NCBI GenBank assembly: GCA_018402345.1
Contig: JAGYIV010000010.1
Span: 595,450 to 659,449, forward strand
Length of the DNA stretch: 64,000 nucleotides
Reading direction: 5' to 3'
From: Terrimicrobiaceae bacterium
GTDB lineage: Bacteria > Verrucomicrobiota > Verrucomicrobiia > Chthoniobacterales > Terrimicrobiaceae
Part shown: piece after piece, positions 8,540 to 16,896 of the stretch
How the letters are laid out: every line of letters starts with the position of its first letter
Numbering within the stretch: the stretch's first letter is position 1
Translations under genes and position numbers: made by a program
Notes under the pieces: generated by a model
What the model saw: the letters and a program-made list of their open reading frames with translations, nothing else
What the model was told of the DNA's origin: nothing
Databases searched by the model: none

Positions 8540-8625
8540 GAGCGCCGGAGGCTGCCCTCGACCCTCGACTCTTTGTCCCTTTGTCTTGGCAAAATCATGG
8601 ATGGCAGAATCATTTTTGGAGTTTG
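8540..8625. repeat. Dispersed repeat unit
   Basis: A further copy of the unit with ggctgccctcgaccctcgac and cttggcaaaatcatggatgg, near-identical to 5115-5175. Confidence 0.6.
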
Positions 8626-8628
8626 AAT

Positions 8629-9060
8629 CTACAAATTCTGAACCGGGAGCCCGATCAACTTGGCCATCGCAAGCTGCCGTGCATCTGTCGTAAGGAAAGC
8701 TGTGATCGTTAGGGACTGCGCCAGTGCACAGTGTAAAGTATCCAGTGACCGGCAGCCGGTCGTGGCAGAATGTTGATTGGCGAATCCGATGGCGACTTGG
8801 ATCGTGGCGCTGTTCAAATTCTCGATCGCAATCAACTTGCCACATGCCAAGTCATCGCCAACAAACTGGAGCACGGCGCGCACCTGATCTTCCGTGGCTT
8901 CTTGGCGAAAGACCTTAGGTCGCATTGCAGAGGTCAGCTCCAGATGGTGCAATGAGGTAAAAACAATTGGAAAGCCCGCCGTTTTGGCGGCGATATACTC
9001 GCTTTCTTCTTCTGGATAATAGAGTTTCACCAGACAGCCGGTATCCAGGTAGATCATCAA
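8629..9060 (-). CDS. PIN-domain toxin, VapC-like
   Basis: The 143-residue product starts MMIYLDTGCLVKLYYPEEES and shows the PIN pattern: acidic D in the first strand, SLHHLELTSA with the conserved E, and CRSLDTLHCALA then LTTDARQ with the late aspartates. It follows the antitoxin gene 9061-9276 without a gap (the stop of one is next to the start of the other). A truncated second copy of this gene's start lies at 6879-6953. Expected activity: Mg-dependent RNase. Confidence 0.82.
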   Translation of the reverse strand: MMIYLDTGCLVKLYYPEEESEYIAAKTAGFPIVFTSLHHLELTSAMRPKVFRQEATEDQVRAVLQFVGDDLACGKLIAIENLNSATIQVAIGFANQHSATTGCRSLDTLHCALAQSLTITAFLTTDARQLAMAKLIGLPVQNL

Positions 9061-9276
9061 TCAATCACGGCTGCTGGAAACCAACTCGCTCAACTTCGCG
9101 CCAGAGGGGTGCTCCCCCCAAACTTGTCGGGCTCTCTTCAAAAAATCAGGGTCATGTGTTGAGCCGGGGTGTGCGGTTTTTTTCACACGGCGCATCTCCA
9201 GCCAAGCAACCAATTGGTCCACATCCCAATCGGGAAGGCGTTCAATCGCGTGTTCGATTTCAATGAGAGTGCTCAT
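9061..9276 (-). CDS. VapB-type antitoxin (copy 2)
   Basis: The 71-residue protein is nearly the same as the orphan at 6957-7172 (differences such as K/Q, M/L, A/T). Its N-terminal IEIEHAIERLPDWDVDQLVAWLE helix and basic RRVKKT turn fit a dimeric antitoxin. It sits immediately upstream of its PIN toxin. The GTGAAA tract begins ~50 bp upstream of its start, so the promoter may lie within or beside that variable tract. Confidence 0.75.
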   Translation of the reverse strand: MSTLIEIEHAIERLPDWDVDQLVAWLEMRRVKKTAHPGSTHDPDFLKRARQVWGEHPSGAKLSELVSSSRD

Positions 9277-9325
9277 AAATTCAAATTAGCCAACGGACGC
9301 GAGCAGGGCAAGCATGAGGCTTGGG

Positions 9326-9389
<64 letters not shown>

Positions 9390-9718
9390 CGGAGAGTTGA
9401 AGGCTGAACACGTGCCAGCGGGCGCTGGCCGGGAACCAAGCAGCAGGGCGGCTGCGCGGTAGGCTGAATAAACAGCCCGGAGGGCGAATCGAGGCCTTGG
9501 GAAGGTCGAGAAAGACTGCCGAAAGGCAGCTCCGTAGGAGGAGCAGGTTGGGAAAACTTGCGAATCAAACGAGCGGGATGGAATGCGAGCCAACACTGCC
9601 TCAGGCGGCCCGAAGGGCGACATGAGCGGGAGCGAAGGAGGCAAACCTGAAGGCGGAAACTCGAAAGCTGAAGGCGGAAAGTTGAAACTTGAGTCGATTG
9701 TAAGATGTTCGGAAATAA

Positions 9719-10357
9719 TCATAAACGAACGGGGATTAAGTCAAAAGGAACAGGGTTGCCCAAAATGGAAAGAAAGTTGGCTGGGCGGGCATCAAAAATG
9801 CAAACTCCTAACGCATCATTTTTCCACGCGAATTCCATGTTCTGGAGGGGCTTAAAACCGGCGAGGCGCATGAATGTATCAACATCCGAAATTGTGGGTA
9901 TTTCGCCTTGGAGTGCTTTTTGCGCGACAAGAATTTGGGGGCACCCGGCGGAATCAAAAATACCAACCACTTGGGTGAATTTGGAAAACAAGTCGTTGTG
10001 AATGGCCCAACGATCAAAATATTCCAGCGGCGAGGCAGGTGCCAGACCGTTAGAAATTTTACGAACCGTCCGGCCAAAAGATCCGCCGTAAGTCAGCTTG
10101 TAAACCAATCCGCCTTGAACATCATGAAGAATGAGATGTTCGAGGCCACCTGGCCGAAAATTAGTTAACTCGTGATGGCTGTTGCTAATTCTTTTTTCTC
10201 GATGGGCCCACTCAATAAGGGCGCGCTGTTGGGAGAGGATGCCTTGGCCTTTTCCACTTGCTCCCAAAATCTCTCGGAGCTGGGAGGCGGCTGTTTCCGG
10301 ATCAATTCCTCGAGGGTCTTCGGATCGGCTTTCATGGTTGGAGATTGCATGGAACAT
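9719..10357 (-). CDS. Polyvalent-protein-type kinase homologue
   Basis: The product shows a kinase-like pattern I associate with the Ser/Thr/Tyr kinases first described in phage and conjugative-element polyvalent proteins: GGLEHLILHD...VYKLTYGG as the nucleotide-binding strands, SPLEYFDRWAIHNDLF, ILVAQKALQGEIPTISDVDTFM, then FDARPANFL as catalytic loop and VPFDLIPVRL as the metal-binding aspartate. The longest frame is given. Translation may really begin at a TTG near 10267, because 10165-10335 holds another plausible gene in a different frame. Here the domain is a stand-alone chromosomal gene. Its target is unknown and a toxin or defence role is inference. Confidence 0.65.
   Translation of the reverse strand: MFHAISNHESRSEDPRGIDPETAASQLREILGASGKGQGILSQQRALIEWAHREKRISNSHHELTNFRPGGLEHLILHDVQGGLVYKLTYGGSFGRTVRKISNGLAPASPLEYFDRWAIHNDLFSKFTQVVGIFDSAGCPQILVAQKALQGEIPTISDVDTFMRLAGFKPLQNMEFAWKNDALGVCIFDARPANFLSILGNPVPFDLIPVRL
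10165..10335 (-). CDS. Possible small gene upstream of and overlapping the kinase
   Basis: From an ATG at 10335 this frame gives ~56 residues beginning MKADPKTLEELIRKQPPPSS, then RFWEQVEKAKASSPN. Its composition is protein-like and better than the overlapping N-terminus of the kinase frame. A small gene overlapping a larger effector is the layout of the other modules in this island. No family is recognised. Confidence 0.4.
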   Translation of the reverse strand: MKADPKTLEELIRKQPPPSSERFWEQVEKAKASSPNSAPLLSGPIEKKELATAITS

Positions 10358-10603
10358 TGAACAAGATCAAGCAGATTTTACAAGTGCAGAGGGCCAGAGA
10401 CTAAAATTTGATTTGGGGGCAAAGGCGGGAAGAAGAAACTTGAAAGCTGAGACCTGTGAGGGCGGCGAGGGGCGAGAGGCGAGAGTTGATCGCGGAGCGC
10501 GGCGATCTGCTCGGAGTGCGATACATCTCGGAGATGAGCGAAGGAGGCAAACCTGAGAGCTGAAGGCTGAGAGCTGAGAGCTGAGAGCTGAGAGCTGAAG
10601 GCG

Positions 10604-10719
10604 GAAACTCGAAAGCTGAAGACTGAAAGTTGAAACTTGAGTCGATTGTAAGATGTTCGGAAATAATCATAAACGAACGGGGATTAAGTCAAAAGGAACA
10701 GGGTTGCCCAAAATGGGCA
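10604..10719 (-). pseudogene. 3-prime tail relic of a second kinase gene
   Basis: The segment duplicates 9655-9770 almost exactly, including the last ~15 codons and stop of the kinase (ILGNPVPFDLIPVRL) on the minus strand, but the sequence upstream is unrelated. It is the tail of a lost second copy. The surrounding 10358-10938 is otherwise gene-free and made of ctgagagctgagagctgaag-type low-complexity repeats. Confidence 0.65.
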
Positions 10720-10938
10720 GCTGAGCGAGGGGTCAGGCATTAAAAATTGATCTCTTGTGAAGACAGCGTTTTCAAGATGAGTGAAAAGAAAAAGTGAAAG
10801 GGTAAAGGGGAGCGGCGGAGCCGCTGTAACCGGTGGCGAGAAACAGGCGTCCCGCCTGTGTGCGTTGGCGTGCTCCTTGGTTTCAATGGGCAGGGTGCGA
10901 GCAATTAGAGCAGTCTTCAGGATTGTTTTCATCGGTTT

Positions 10939-11316
10939 TCATGCAAGGCGAAGACCTTTCTGCATGATAATGGAGTGAAATGCCGCCCCTCGCTGAAGAC
11001 GAAGGCGTAAATCTTCTGGATCGCGCACCATAATATCAAAAGCCAAATTAGCAACGGTATGTCGCAATGGGCGAAAGGCCTTGCGAATTTCAGTGGCTTC
11101 CTCGCGCAAACTTTTTAGCGTTTTTTTGATAATGAGAAGATCCACATCACTATTAACAGTGGGCCGCCCATAGGCATAGGACCCAAATAAAACAACTTGT
11201 TCAGGATCAAAATTCTCTACAAGAATTTTAAGATAAGGAAGAAGCTTGTCTGCGATGGCATGCACAGGGTATCGCGCATCCCTGAGGATATTTTCTTTAA
11301 CCTTGCTTTGACTCAT
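10939..11316 (-). CDS. Minimal nucleotidyltransferase, no HEPN partner
   Basis: The 125-residue product has VVLFGSYAYGRPTVNSDVDLLI near residues 40-61, the GSxxxGxxxxxSDxDL nucleotidyltransferase signature, and KAFRPLRHTVANLAFDIMV carrying the third acidic residue. It lacks a HEPN gene on either side. The downstream side holds only repeats, so the partner may have been lost. Its first ~15 codons also occur as a relic at 6880-6920, showing that another copy once existed. Confidence 0.75.
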   Translation of the reverse strand: MSQSKVKENILRDARYPVHAIADKLLPYLKILVENFDPEQVVLFGSYAYGRPTVNSDVDLLIIKKTLKSLREEATEIRKAFRPLRHTVANLAFDIMVRDPEDLRLRLQRGAAFHSIIMQKGLRLA

Positions 11317-11454
11317 AATTTTTGAATGTTTTATCTTTTATTCATAGAGAAATAAAGAGCTTTTTATACCGAAAGCGGAAGCCGCCTTCGACTCTGGTCA
11401 CTCGACGCTCGACTCATTCTGGCAGAATCATGGATTGCAGAATCCTATTTTTCG

Positions 11455-11576
11455 GGAAAGTGGTTTTATTGGGAATTGCCAGCATTTGGTTTCGTGGCGT
11501 ATAGGGCTTTCCCTGCAGAAGTCAGTCGATACTTTGGGAGTCGGCTTTGTGGTTTTTCGGGGATGGTTAGCTCTGC
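11455..11576 (-). pseudogene. C-terminal relic of an AlbA/RecG-like gene
   Basis: The minus strand reads LTIPEKPQSRLPKYRLTSAG then KALYATKPNAGNS. The match is to EMTIPEKPQSRLQKYRLTPSG in 14182-14660. Only this wing-like C-terminal end is left. It overlaps the last codons of the antitoxin at 11567 and so marks an old recombination join. Confidence 0.65.
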
Positions 11577-11764
11577 CTCGCTTCGGCTAAAACCTGTGAG
11601 AGCGGGCGCGTTGGCGCGTCAAATTCCAGGGCCTTGGCTTCGCGGAGTTCTTGAATGTCTTCAAAATCTTCAAGAATTTGCTGAATCTTCAAAAACTCTT
11701 GGTAAGGAAGAACTGCGAACTCTTTAATCCCATCTTTTTCTATAATTTGCGGATGTATGCTCAT
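11567..11764 (-). CDS. Antitoxin of a RelE-type pair
   Basis: Started at the ATG at 11764, the 65-residue product is MSIHPQIIEKDGIKEFAVLP... This opening (xxxPQIIEKDGkkeFaVLPyeEF) is that of a Phd/YefM-like antitoxin family that pairs with RelE toxins. The acidic central helix QQILEDFEDIQELREAK would mask the toxin. It lies 7 bp downstream of the toxin gene, so the order is toxin first, as in higBA-like operons. Confidence 0.75.
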   Translation of the reverse strand: MSIHPQIIEKDGIKEFAVLPYQEFLKIQQILEDFEDIQELREAKALEFDAPTRPLSQVLAEARQS

Positions 11765-11771
11765 TGTGTTG

Positions 11772-12032
11772 TTAGCGGTAAACTTCCTTTCTATGTAGGA
11801 TACGATATACGACAATTTTATTTCCTTCAATTTCAAATAAAGCCCGATAATTCCCCGAGCGCATTCTAAACTCCGGAGTATGGTTCGTGAGTCTCTTAAC
11901 ATCTCCCTCCAAATTGTTTTCCATTGCCTGCAAACGAATCGCAACTTTCTCCTGATCTGCTTGGGGCAATGATTTCAAATCTTTAACAGCTTTGGGCTTG
12001 AGTTCTACCTGATACTGTTGAGGTGTGTTCAA
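11772..12032 (-). CDS. RelE/ParE-family toxin
   Basis: The 86-residue product has the RelE outline: VELKPKAVKDLKSLPQADQEKV (first helices), LTNHTPEFRMRSGNYRALFEIEGNKIVVYRILHRKEVY (the beta sheet with the basic catalytic side and the final HRKEVY). Proteins of this type cleave mRNA on the ribosome. The antitoxin follows 7 bp downstream. Confidence 0.85.
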   Translation of the reverse strand: MNTPQQYQVELKPKAVKDLKSLPQADQEKVAIRLQAMENNLEGDVKRLTNHTPEFRMRSGNYRALFEIEGNKIVVYRILHRKEVYR

Positions 12033-12203
12033 ACTGGTTTTTTAATATTAGGTTGTTTTCTGTGTTTGAGGGGGAGGCATTAAAAGTTGATATAGCGCGG
12101 AAGCGGGAAGAAGAAAGCTGAGACCGGACGGGTGGTGAGATGAAAGCTTAGGGATTGTCATGTTGAAGCTTGTTATTAACTTAAGTAAGAAGTTTATCAT
12201 TTT

Positions 12204-12515
12204 TTAAATAAGCTCAAGCAACTTGGGTAGGTCGTCTTGAAGAGTATTCCAAACCTCTTCAGGATCGACTCTGTCATAGGCATGGATCAAAATATCGCGC
12301 ATTCCCGCCCATTCGCGCCATGGCACATCAGGATAAGTATTTTTGGTTTCATCGGATAAGCGCTTCACTGCTTCACCGATAATTTCCAGTTGCCGCATAC
12401 AAGCAGCCTGAGTTTTCGGGTCGTCTAAAAATGTAGCCAACGAAGCCCCTCCAAGAAATTCAATGGCAGCTATTCCTGCAATCTTGATGTCGTTTAAGTA
12501 ATCTAAATCACGCAT
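12204..12515 (-). CDS. HepT-type HEPN toxin (DUF86)
   Basis: I use the ATG at 12515 (MRDLDYLNDI), giving 103 residues. WREWAGMRDILIHAYDRVD near residue 75 holds the RxxxxHxY motif of HepT RNases, and CMRQLEIIGEAVKRLSDET is the helix typical of DUF86. Its start overlaps the end of the MNT gene (12508-12816) by 8 bp. The HepT/MntA pair is a well-studied system in which MntA AMP-ylates the tyrosine of the RxxxxHxY motif to silence HepT. The tyrosine is present here. Confidence 0.85.
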   Translation of the reverse strand: MRDLDYLNDIKIAGIAAIEFLGGASLATFLDDPKTQAACMRQLEIIGEAVKRLSDETKNTYPDVPWREWAGMRDILIHAYDRVDPEEVWNTLQDDLPKLLELI

Positions 12516-12816
12516 CACAATATAAATCAACGGCCTCGCCTAAAATCTCCTCTTTCCTGCGAGGATTTTTTGCATTCTGAATGGATTCAAATGTGCTAAG
12601 ATCCGCATGTCTTTGAAATCTTTCGGACAAAATTTTCCCCAAAGTGATATGACCAATTAAGGATGGTTTGCGCTGGTGCTGAAATTCCACAAGCAAATCG
12701 ATGTCACTGTCCAACCGAGCTGTTCCTTTGGCACAAGAACCAAAAACGGCCAATCGGCGGATCCCCCAAGCCTGGGCTACATCCGATATTTTAACATTTT
12801 TAAAATCAGCACTCAT
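12508..12816 (-). CDS. MntA-type antitoxin nucleotidyltransferase
   Basis: Started at the ATG at 12816 (MSADFKNVKISDVAQAWGIRR), the protein is 102 residues. RLAVFGSCAKGTARLDSDIDLLVEF carries the GSxxxGxxxxxSDxDL motif of MntA. The gene is upstream of, and overlaps by 8 bp, the HepT toxin. Cytoplasmic; transfers AMP to HepT in characterised pairs. Confidence 0.85.
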   Translation of the reverse strand: MSADFKNVKISDVAQAWGIRRLAVFGSCAKGTARLDSDIDLLVEFQHQRKPSLIGHITLGKILSERFQRHADLSTFESIQNAKNPRRKEEILGEAVDLYCDA

Positions 12817-12846
12817 ATTCCACTTTTTACATGAGGTGTCAGGCAT

Positions 12847-13130
12847 GTAAAGTTGTTATGGTGGGAAAGCGGGAAGAAGAAAGCTGAGACCGGAGAGCGT
12901 AAGCCTGAGGCTGCCCTCGACTCTGGCCGCTCGACCCTCGACGCTTTGATACTCGTCCCTTTGTCTTGGCAAAATCATGGATGGCGGTGGTTGCTCCGCA
13001 ACTGTAACGGGTAGCGGGTGTCTGGTAGCAGATGAGGAGCCGCGCAGAGGCTGCGCGAAGACTCGACGGGCGGTTGGGAACGGAGAAAATCTGCAAACTT
13101 GGTGGAATGGGAGTGTCATTTTTCTACAGA
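12847..13130. repeat. Gene-free interval with dispersed repeats
   Basis: It contains gcgggaagaagaaagctgag, also at ~12100, and another copy of the unit ending cttggcaaaatcatggatgg at 12945-12985. The remaining sequence shows no gene. Confidence 0.5.
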
Positions 13131-14162
13131 TTATTCCATGTCAGAATTCTTCCAATCCTTAAGAAGCTGGGCGATCGCTTGCGGACTGGGCAAATCGGCT
13201 TGAAAATCCTCCGGAAGGGTTTGCACTACGGAATAAGTGGCCACACCCAGCGGACGAGTCGCGTTGCGCAGGGCGTATTCAACAATGGTTTTGTTTTTTC
13301 CCCGGCAAATAATGATGCCGATAGGTGGATTTTCGCCTGGAAATCTTTCCTGCGTTTCCAAAGCTTCCAAATAAAACTCCATCTTGCCCTTATGTTCTGG
13401 TTGAAAGTCGCCAACCTTAAGCTCAATGGCCACAAGGCAACGCAGGCGCCGGTGGAAGAGCAATAAATCGATGAAATATTCTTGCCCGCCGACTTCCAAC
13501 TTGTGCTGGTTGCTTATGAACGCAAAAGATCCTCCCAATTCGGAAAGAAATCGGCGGAGATTGCGAACAAGCGCTTCTTCCAGCTGGCGCTCGCTGTGTT
13601 CTTCCGCCAACTCGAGAAAGTCAAAGCTGTAATGGTCTTTAACCGCCAGCACGGCTTGGTCTTTGATCGTCTCCGGGAGGGCTTGATCAAAGTTCGTCTG
13701 ATTGAGCAGGTATTTCTCGTAACTTTGGTTGTCGATCTGGTGTTGCAGGACGGCTTTCGTCCACCCAAAGCGAGCCGTCGCCCGCAAGTAGAACTCGCGT
13801 TGCAGGGGGTCTTTACAGCGCGCAAGAATAACGAGATTTTTCGCCCAACTAATTTCTCTAACCAGTGGTTGGAGTTTTGGCAAATCCAGGTATTCCCGAT
13901 AGAATTGGCGCATCAACCAAAGATTCTGAGCCGAGTATCCATTTCGACCGGGAAACTCGGTTTGGAGATCGCGAGCCAGAGTTTCCACAACAGCCTTACC
14001 CCAGCCCAACTCTTCTTGTTTACGATAAATGGCTTCTCCGATTTCCAAGTAAAGCGCCAGCAACTCGTGGTTGACCGCTCGCAACGCTTGGTATTGGCGT
14101 TGGCGGATCGTTGCCTTGAGCGAAGCAAGGAATTGGGGATACTCCGGCGCGGAAACTTTCAT
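13131..14162 (-). CDS. DUF1016 / YhcG-type PDDEXK nuclease
   Basis: The 343-residue protein has the two-part YhcG layout. An N-terminal helical DUF1016_N domain (ALRAVNHELLALYLEIGEAI, GWGKAVVETLARDLQTEFPG, QNLWLMRQFYREY, WAKNLVILARCKD) is followed by a C-terminal PDDEXK nuclease (QEYFIDLLLFHRRLRCLVAIELKVGDF, with D, then E-x-K). Members are DNA nucleases linked to defence and often occur with mobile DNA. A homologue lies at 54997-56082 and fragments at 5243-5335 and 61837-62089. It stands alone here. Confidence 0.85.
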   Translation of the reverse strand: MKVSAPEYPQFLASLKATIRQRQYQALRAVNHELLALYLEIGEAIYRKQEELGWGKAVVETLARDLQTEFPGRNGYSAQNLWLMRQFYREYLDLPKLQPLVREISWAKNLVILARCKDPLQREFYLRATARFGWTKAVLQHQIDNQSYEKYLLNQTNFDQALPETIKDQAVLAVKDHYSFDFLELAEEHSERQLEEALVRNLRRFLSELGGSFAFISNQHKLEVGGQEYFIDLLLFHRRLRCLVAIELKVGDFQPEHKGKMEFYLEALETQERFPGENPPIGIIICRGKNKTIVEYALRNATRPLGVATYSVVQTLPEDFQADLPSPQAIAQLLKDWKNSDME

Positions 14163-14181
14163 AGAATGGCAAGCGAAAAAA

Positions 14182-14660
14182 TCATTTTTGGGCTTTGATT
14201 TTTTCTGTGAGCGTTTTTCCGGAAGGAGTCAGCCGATACTTTTGGAGTCGGCTTTGTGGTTTTTCGGGGATGGTCATTTCAAGCAACCCCTGTTTTATAG
14301 CCGGGGCCAGATAGGCGTCGCGCAAATGCGGGAGATGCTTCAGGCCAAGCGCCGATTGAATTTCCTGTCGTGACAATGGCCCCCGCATTGCGGTCAACAA
14401 TCTTAAAACCTCGGCGGTGACTTGATCGGTGACTTGATCGGTGACTTGATCGGTGAGTGGCTGTGACTCTGGCCGGGGGGCACCTTTTTGAAACGAAAGC
14501 ATCAAACCGTGTCCGCTTTCGCTGATTTCAAGGCGCGCTTCGGGGTAGTCTTCGAGTGCTTTGCGAATCCGGATAAATCCACTGCCGTATTTTTCGATGT
14601 TGCCGGTGAGGTAGAAGGCCTCGGCGACCAGTTTGTTACTCAGTAACCCAATGGCGGGCA
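14182..14660 (-). pseudogene. C-terminal half of an AlbA/RecG-like ATP-binding protein
   Basis: The minus strand reads LLSNKLVAEAFYLTGNIEKYGSGFIRIRKALEDY, the end of the GHKL-like ATPase domain seen in AlbA_2/RecG-like transcriptional regulators, then a threefold VTDQ-type repeat (14417-14452), then a winged-helix-like tail ending KIKAQK. The open frame extends to 14877, but there it runs into generic intergenic sequence (gatagcgcggatgggcacgg). The N-terminal Schlafen/AlbA domain is absent, so it is probably non-functional. Confidence 0.7.
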
Positions 14661-14877
14661 AGATCTGGAAAGGAATTAACCACGGATAGCGCGGATGGGC
14701 ACGGATGATCCCGCGAGCGGGATTGGCGGAGAAAAATCGAGCCTGGCGCAAGCTGGCTTGCAAGGGGTTTGTTTTTTCCGCTCTATTCGCCATGCGAATG
14801 CCTCCATGCCTCCTTTGATCAGTGTTAATCAGTGTCATTTGATTCGGTCGTTCCCACTCACTTACCCTTCGGGTCAA

Positions 14878-15093
14878 CCTGCGGTTGATCCATCTCGCAC
14901 CTGCCCCGGCGCTTGATTGTGGTTCTATAAATTTTTTCTTAGATAGATTATTGGCATTTTTAGTTAGGATTACACAGAAAGGGCATCTGTGGCTTAGATG
15001 GCAACCCGGCCAGCGCGTGGTTGGAGTTCGCGACGCGCTTGAAGTAGCGGAAACTTGAAAGCGGAAACTTAAAATGTGAAAGCGGATGCGCAG
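14878..15093. other. Short gene-free interval
   Basis: AT-rich and low-complexity sequence. Nothing is recognised apart from the gcggaaacttgaaagcgg-type words common in this island. Confidence 0.4.
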
Positions 15094-15495
15094 TCATACC
15101 CTTTGGAGCGCATTGGCGGAGACGAAAAGGTTGCGACGGCGGAAGGCGACTGGGGTTTCGGCGAGAAGGATGGCCTTGAGGCTTTCCAAGCCACCAGCAA
15201 ACCAGGGCCGGGGCAGATAGGTGGATGGCGACTCAGTCCAAGGCGGCGGATTCAACGAGGCCTCACGGCAGAGGGATTCCACCATGGCAGCAAGGTAGGC
15301 ATCCGTTTCCGGTTCGCCAGTTGGCTCAGGAAGATCGGCAACAAGCGCCATTTTTTCCTGAGGACCTTGGCAGCGGAATCGAAAATCATCAAGCAGGTTG
15401 CCCAAATCAATGGTGGGCGGCTTTTGGCCCGCCTTAACGGCAAGGCCCCAGTCCCTGCTAATTTCAAGCACGGTTTTGTTTCTTTTCAAATTCAT
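15094..15495 (-). CDS. Conserved partner of nucleotidyltransferase (third module)
   Basis: Started at the ATG at 15495 (MNLKRNKTVLEISRDWG), the product has 133 residues. It contains DAYLAAMVESLCREASLNPPPW, then LPRPWFAGGLESLKAILLAETPVAFRRRNLFVSANALQR. This conserved tail is known from proteins encoded beside AbiEii/DUF6036-type nucleotidyltransferases. It starts within the stop of the nucleotidyltransferase (ATGA overlap), so it is the second gene. No enzymatic motif is visible. Confidence 0.65.
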   Translation of the reverse strand: MNLKRNKTVLEISRDWGLAVKAGQKPPTIDLGNLLDDFRFRCQGPQEKMALVADLPEPTGEPETDAYLAAMVESLCREASLNPPPWTESPSTYLPRPWFAGGLESLKAILLAETPVAFRRRNLFVSANALQRV

Positions 15496-16016
15496 GGTTT
15501 GGACAAGTGCTGGCAAATTTCTTCGATCGCAAAACGGGTTTTTGGCTGGATACGATCTTCGGGATAGTAGCGACTGACCAAATCCAGCACTTGCGCGGCG
15601 TCTCTCAATCCAAGGCGATCCATCAAAAAACGAACATCTGCCAAATCGGTATCGTCCCGCCCCAAGCGCATGCTTAGGCATTTCATGGCGAGGAGATACT
15701 CCGGAGCAGCCACAAAAACCTTCAAGCCGGGATAATCCAGGAGCGGCAAGACATCATTTTTTTCGCTGAGGAACCCTTTTACGGCAGCATTAAGCCAATC
15801 ACTTTCAACCCCGGCGACAGCAGCCACTTCGGCGACGGCTTGATAGACTTCCTGTTTCGGAACGAACACGGCATCGACATCCTTCGTGGAGAGTCTGGCC
15901 CTGTGGGCCAGAACCATGGCTGCCCCGCCATAAAGCGCGACCTCTCCAACCACTCCGCGCTCAATCAAGCAATCAGATAATTTGCGGAGCAGGGATTCTA
16001 TTTCGTTATGGTTCAT
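15492..16016 (-). CDS. DUF6036-type nucleotidyltransferase
   Basis: The 174-residue product has VALYGGAAMVLAHRARLSTKDVDAVFVPK near residue 25-53, the GG...D-x-D nucleotidyltransferase motif. LKVFVAAPEYLLAMKCLSMRLGRDDTDLADVRFLM is the typical second half of DUF6036. It overlaps the downstream partner by 4 bp. Compared with the modules at 5.4 and 7.7 kb, gene order is reversed: nucleotidyltransferase first. A toxin-antitoxin role is by association only. Confidence 0.75.
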   Translation of the reverse strand: MNHNEIESLLRKLSDCLIERGVVGEVALYGGAAMVLAHRARLSTKDVDAVFVPKQEVYQAVAEVAAVAGVESDWLNAAVKGFLSEKNDVLPLLDYPGLKVFVAAPEYLLAMKCLSMRLGRDDTDLADVRFLMDRLGLRDAAQVLDLVSRYYPEDRIQPKTRFAIEEICQHLSKP

Positions 16017-16345
16017 GTGGAACGTAATGTTAAAATTTAAAAGCGGAAAAGAGCTGAGGACGGATGGTGAATGGTGGAGGGTCGATAGCTGATGGAACGC
16101 TCCTCTCCGTGTGCATCTTTATTGGTGTTTATTCGTGCTGATTGGTGGTTGAAGAAAAAGCAGGAAGTAAAAAGCGGAAAAGCGTGGAGGACTGATTACG
16201 GACATGGCGTGGCGAGGATCTGTCCGCAGCGGTAACGATTAACGAGTAACGAGTGAAAGACTCGAAGCGGAGCCAAATGGCAAATAACGGGTTGCATTTG
16301 AGGTCGACCCCACATTTTGCCATTTTTACGCTTTCTCATTTGAAT
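16017..16345. other. Gene-free interval with shared intergenic words
   Basis: 16100-16150 carries gtgtttattcgtgctgattg followed by gtggttga. A close copy lies at 17105-17150 and relatives at 4085-4125 and 30540-30580. No gene is supported. Confidence 0.45.
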
Positions 16346-16627
16346 TCAAAGGCGCCGAACTTGATCATGATTCATGACATCAAAGAGAACTATCTCTTCT
16401 CCGGAGACTTTAAAGATCAATCGCCATCTCAAATCCAAGCGAACTTCATGAAAATGAGTCCCGTGAAGTTGCCGCAGACCGTATCCCGTGTGAAGATGCG
16501 GATTGAGCATCAAATCAGGCAAGGCAATCAAAATCTCCCCGATTCTTTGTTTTTGCGAACCTGAAAGATTCCTCCAGGTTTTTATAAACCGCTTAACCGC
16601 CCAAATTGGAATGTTCTTTGGCATCAA
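16346..16627 (-). CDS. ParE/RelE-superfamily toxin
   Basis: The 93-residue product shows FIKTWRNLSGSQKQRIGEILIALPDL, then GLRQLHGTHFHEVRLDLRWRLIFKVSGEEIVLFDVMNHDQVRRL. The LHG...HEVRLDxRWRLIF...DVMNHD pattern belongs to the ParE/RelE-like cytotoxic repressors. It overlaps the upstream Phd-like gene by 4 bp. Confidence 0.8.
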   Translation of the reverse strand: MMPKNIPIWAVKRFIKTWRNLSGSQKQRIGEILIALPDLMLNPHLHTGYGLRQLHGTHFHEVRLDLRWRLIFKVSGEEIVLFDVMNHDQVRRL

Positions 16628-16896
16628 GCACGAGAAAGGGCATCTATCGCTTGCGATCCCGTATTACCAAGAAATGCCAATGTCCCTTCGCTCCTGTCCC
16701 TTTCAATTTCAGCATCAAAATCCTCCAAAGCACTGCATGGAATTTTTGGGTGAAAGCAGAAATCTGCTTCCGTTACTTTCAACAAGGTCACAGCAGGTTG
16801 AGACCCACGCAGAATGACGACCTCCTCCCCCAACTCCGCTGCCTCAATGAGTGAACTTAAATGGGTTTTTGCTTGTGAAATATTGACCAGTTTCAT
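16624..16896 (-). CDS. Phd/YefM antitoxin
   Basis: MKLVNISQAKTHLSSLIEAAELGEEVVILRGSQPAVTLL is the classic Phd/YefM N-terminal DNA-binding fold. The ~50-residue acidic tail (ALEDFDAEIERDRSEG) would neutralise the toxin at 16346-16627, which overlaps by 4 bp. The pair probably represses its own promoter. Confidence 0.85.
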   Translation of the reverse strand: MKLVNISQAKTHLSSLIEAAELGEEVVILRGSQPAVTLLKVTEADFCFHPKIPCSALEDFDAEIERDRSEGTLAFLGNTGSQAIDALSRA

